A stretch of DNA of 21,917 nucleotides from an uncultured Bacilli bacterium (lineage in GTDB: Bacteria > Bacillota_I > Bacilli_A > RF39 > UBA660), in NCBI GenBank assembly GCA_934155005.1, contig CAKPGR010000016.1:1-21917 (forward strand). The letters are read 5' to 3'. Under the pieces are notes generated by a model that worked only from the letters and a program-made list of their open reading frames with translations, was not told where the DNA came from and did not search any database. Of this stretch, positions 21,892 to 21,917 are shown one piece after another (within the stretch, counting starts at the first letter, position 1; every line of letters starts with the position of its first letter). The position numbers and the translations under genes were made by a program.

Positions 21892-21917
21892 AAAAAGAGG
21901 GTTTTATACCCCCCCCC
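21892..21917 (-). repeat. Right copy of terminal poly-G leader repeat
   Basis: Read on the minus strand, nine G (cut by the window end), TATAAAA, CCC, and TCTTTTTT lie 25 to 50 bases before the surface-protein start codon. It is identical to bases 1-26. A GGGT/ACCC hairpin followed by a T-run could act as a weak attenuator, and TATAAA could instead be a -10 box. Here only the downstream side of the repeat is visible; its promoter, if separate, lies outside the window. Confidence 0.85.

Overview
The window looks like a fragment of a chromosome from a very AT-rich, low-GC Gram-positive bacterium that forms spores. I would place it among gut-type Bacilli or walled relatives of the Mollicutes (RF39/CAG-like lineages), but the lineage is inference. 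Evidence for this is a set of sporulation genes (yabP, yabQ, spoVG, yabG, yunB, spoVIF, spoIVA), the Bacillus-type gene order yabG-veg-spoVG and yabP-yabQ-divIC, Shine-Dalgarno sites before most genes, and TTGACA/TATAAT promoters. TGA is used as a stop (for example yabP, yabQ, yutD) and TGG encodes Trp, so this is the standard code and not the Mycoplasma code. Both window ends stop inside the same 26-bp sequence with a run of C (G on the minus strand), so this is probably a whole contig broken at a dispersed repeat.

Layout. 1-221: a promoter firing left into a leader with a poly-G tract, whose gene lies outside the window. 222-2611 (minus): yabG, veg, spoVG, yabP, yabQ, divIC, a sporulation and cell-division block. 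2734-4245 (plus): glycolytic gpmI, convergent with a two-gene minus-strand unit (beta-lactamase-fold serine hydrolase, then a class I glutamine-amidotransferase-like hydrolase, 4248-6447). 6570-7172: a DUF2441-like gene. 7302-7387: tRNA-Leu(CAA). 7419-8697: scpA-scpB (chromosome segregation). 8795-9381: an RNHCP zinc protein convergent with yutD. 9408-10142: yunB.

10188-13314 (minus) is nrdD-nrdG-dut, an operon for anaerobic dNTP synthesis and dUTP clean-up. It diverges from a Crp/Fnr-type regulator (13429-14061) across a near-perfect TGTGA-N6-TCACA operator. Its position suggests activation of nrd and repression of the regulator's own gene. Next, on the plus strand, come spoVIF and spoIVA, each behind a sequence that resembles a mother-cell (sigma-K or sigma-E) promoter.

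15904-19210 (minus) appears to be one transcription unit from a strong promoter at 19235-19263: a VirB2/TrbC-like small secreted membrane protein, engB, an unknown gene, der, and a small tail-anchored protein. Two of these encode ribosome-assembly GTPases. 19272-20102 is a duplicated multi-pass permease. The right end holds two surface proteins: a collagen-like protein with a sigma-K-like promoter (probably on the spore surface) and a signal-peptide protein whose leader carries the poly-G repeat. No CRISPR array, insertion sequence, phage or toxin-antitoxin locus was seen, and no stretch without a gene exceeds about 220 bases.
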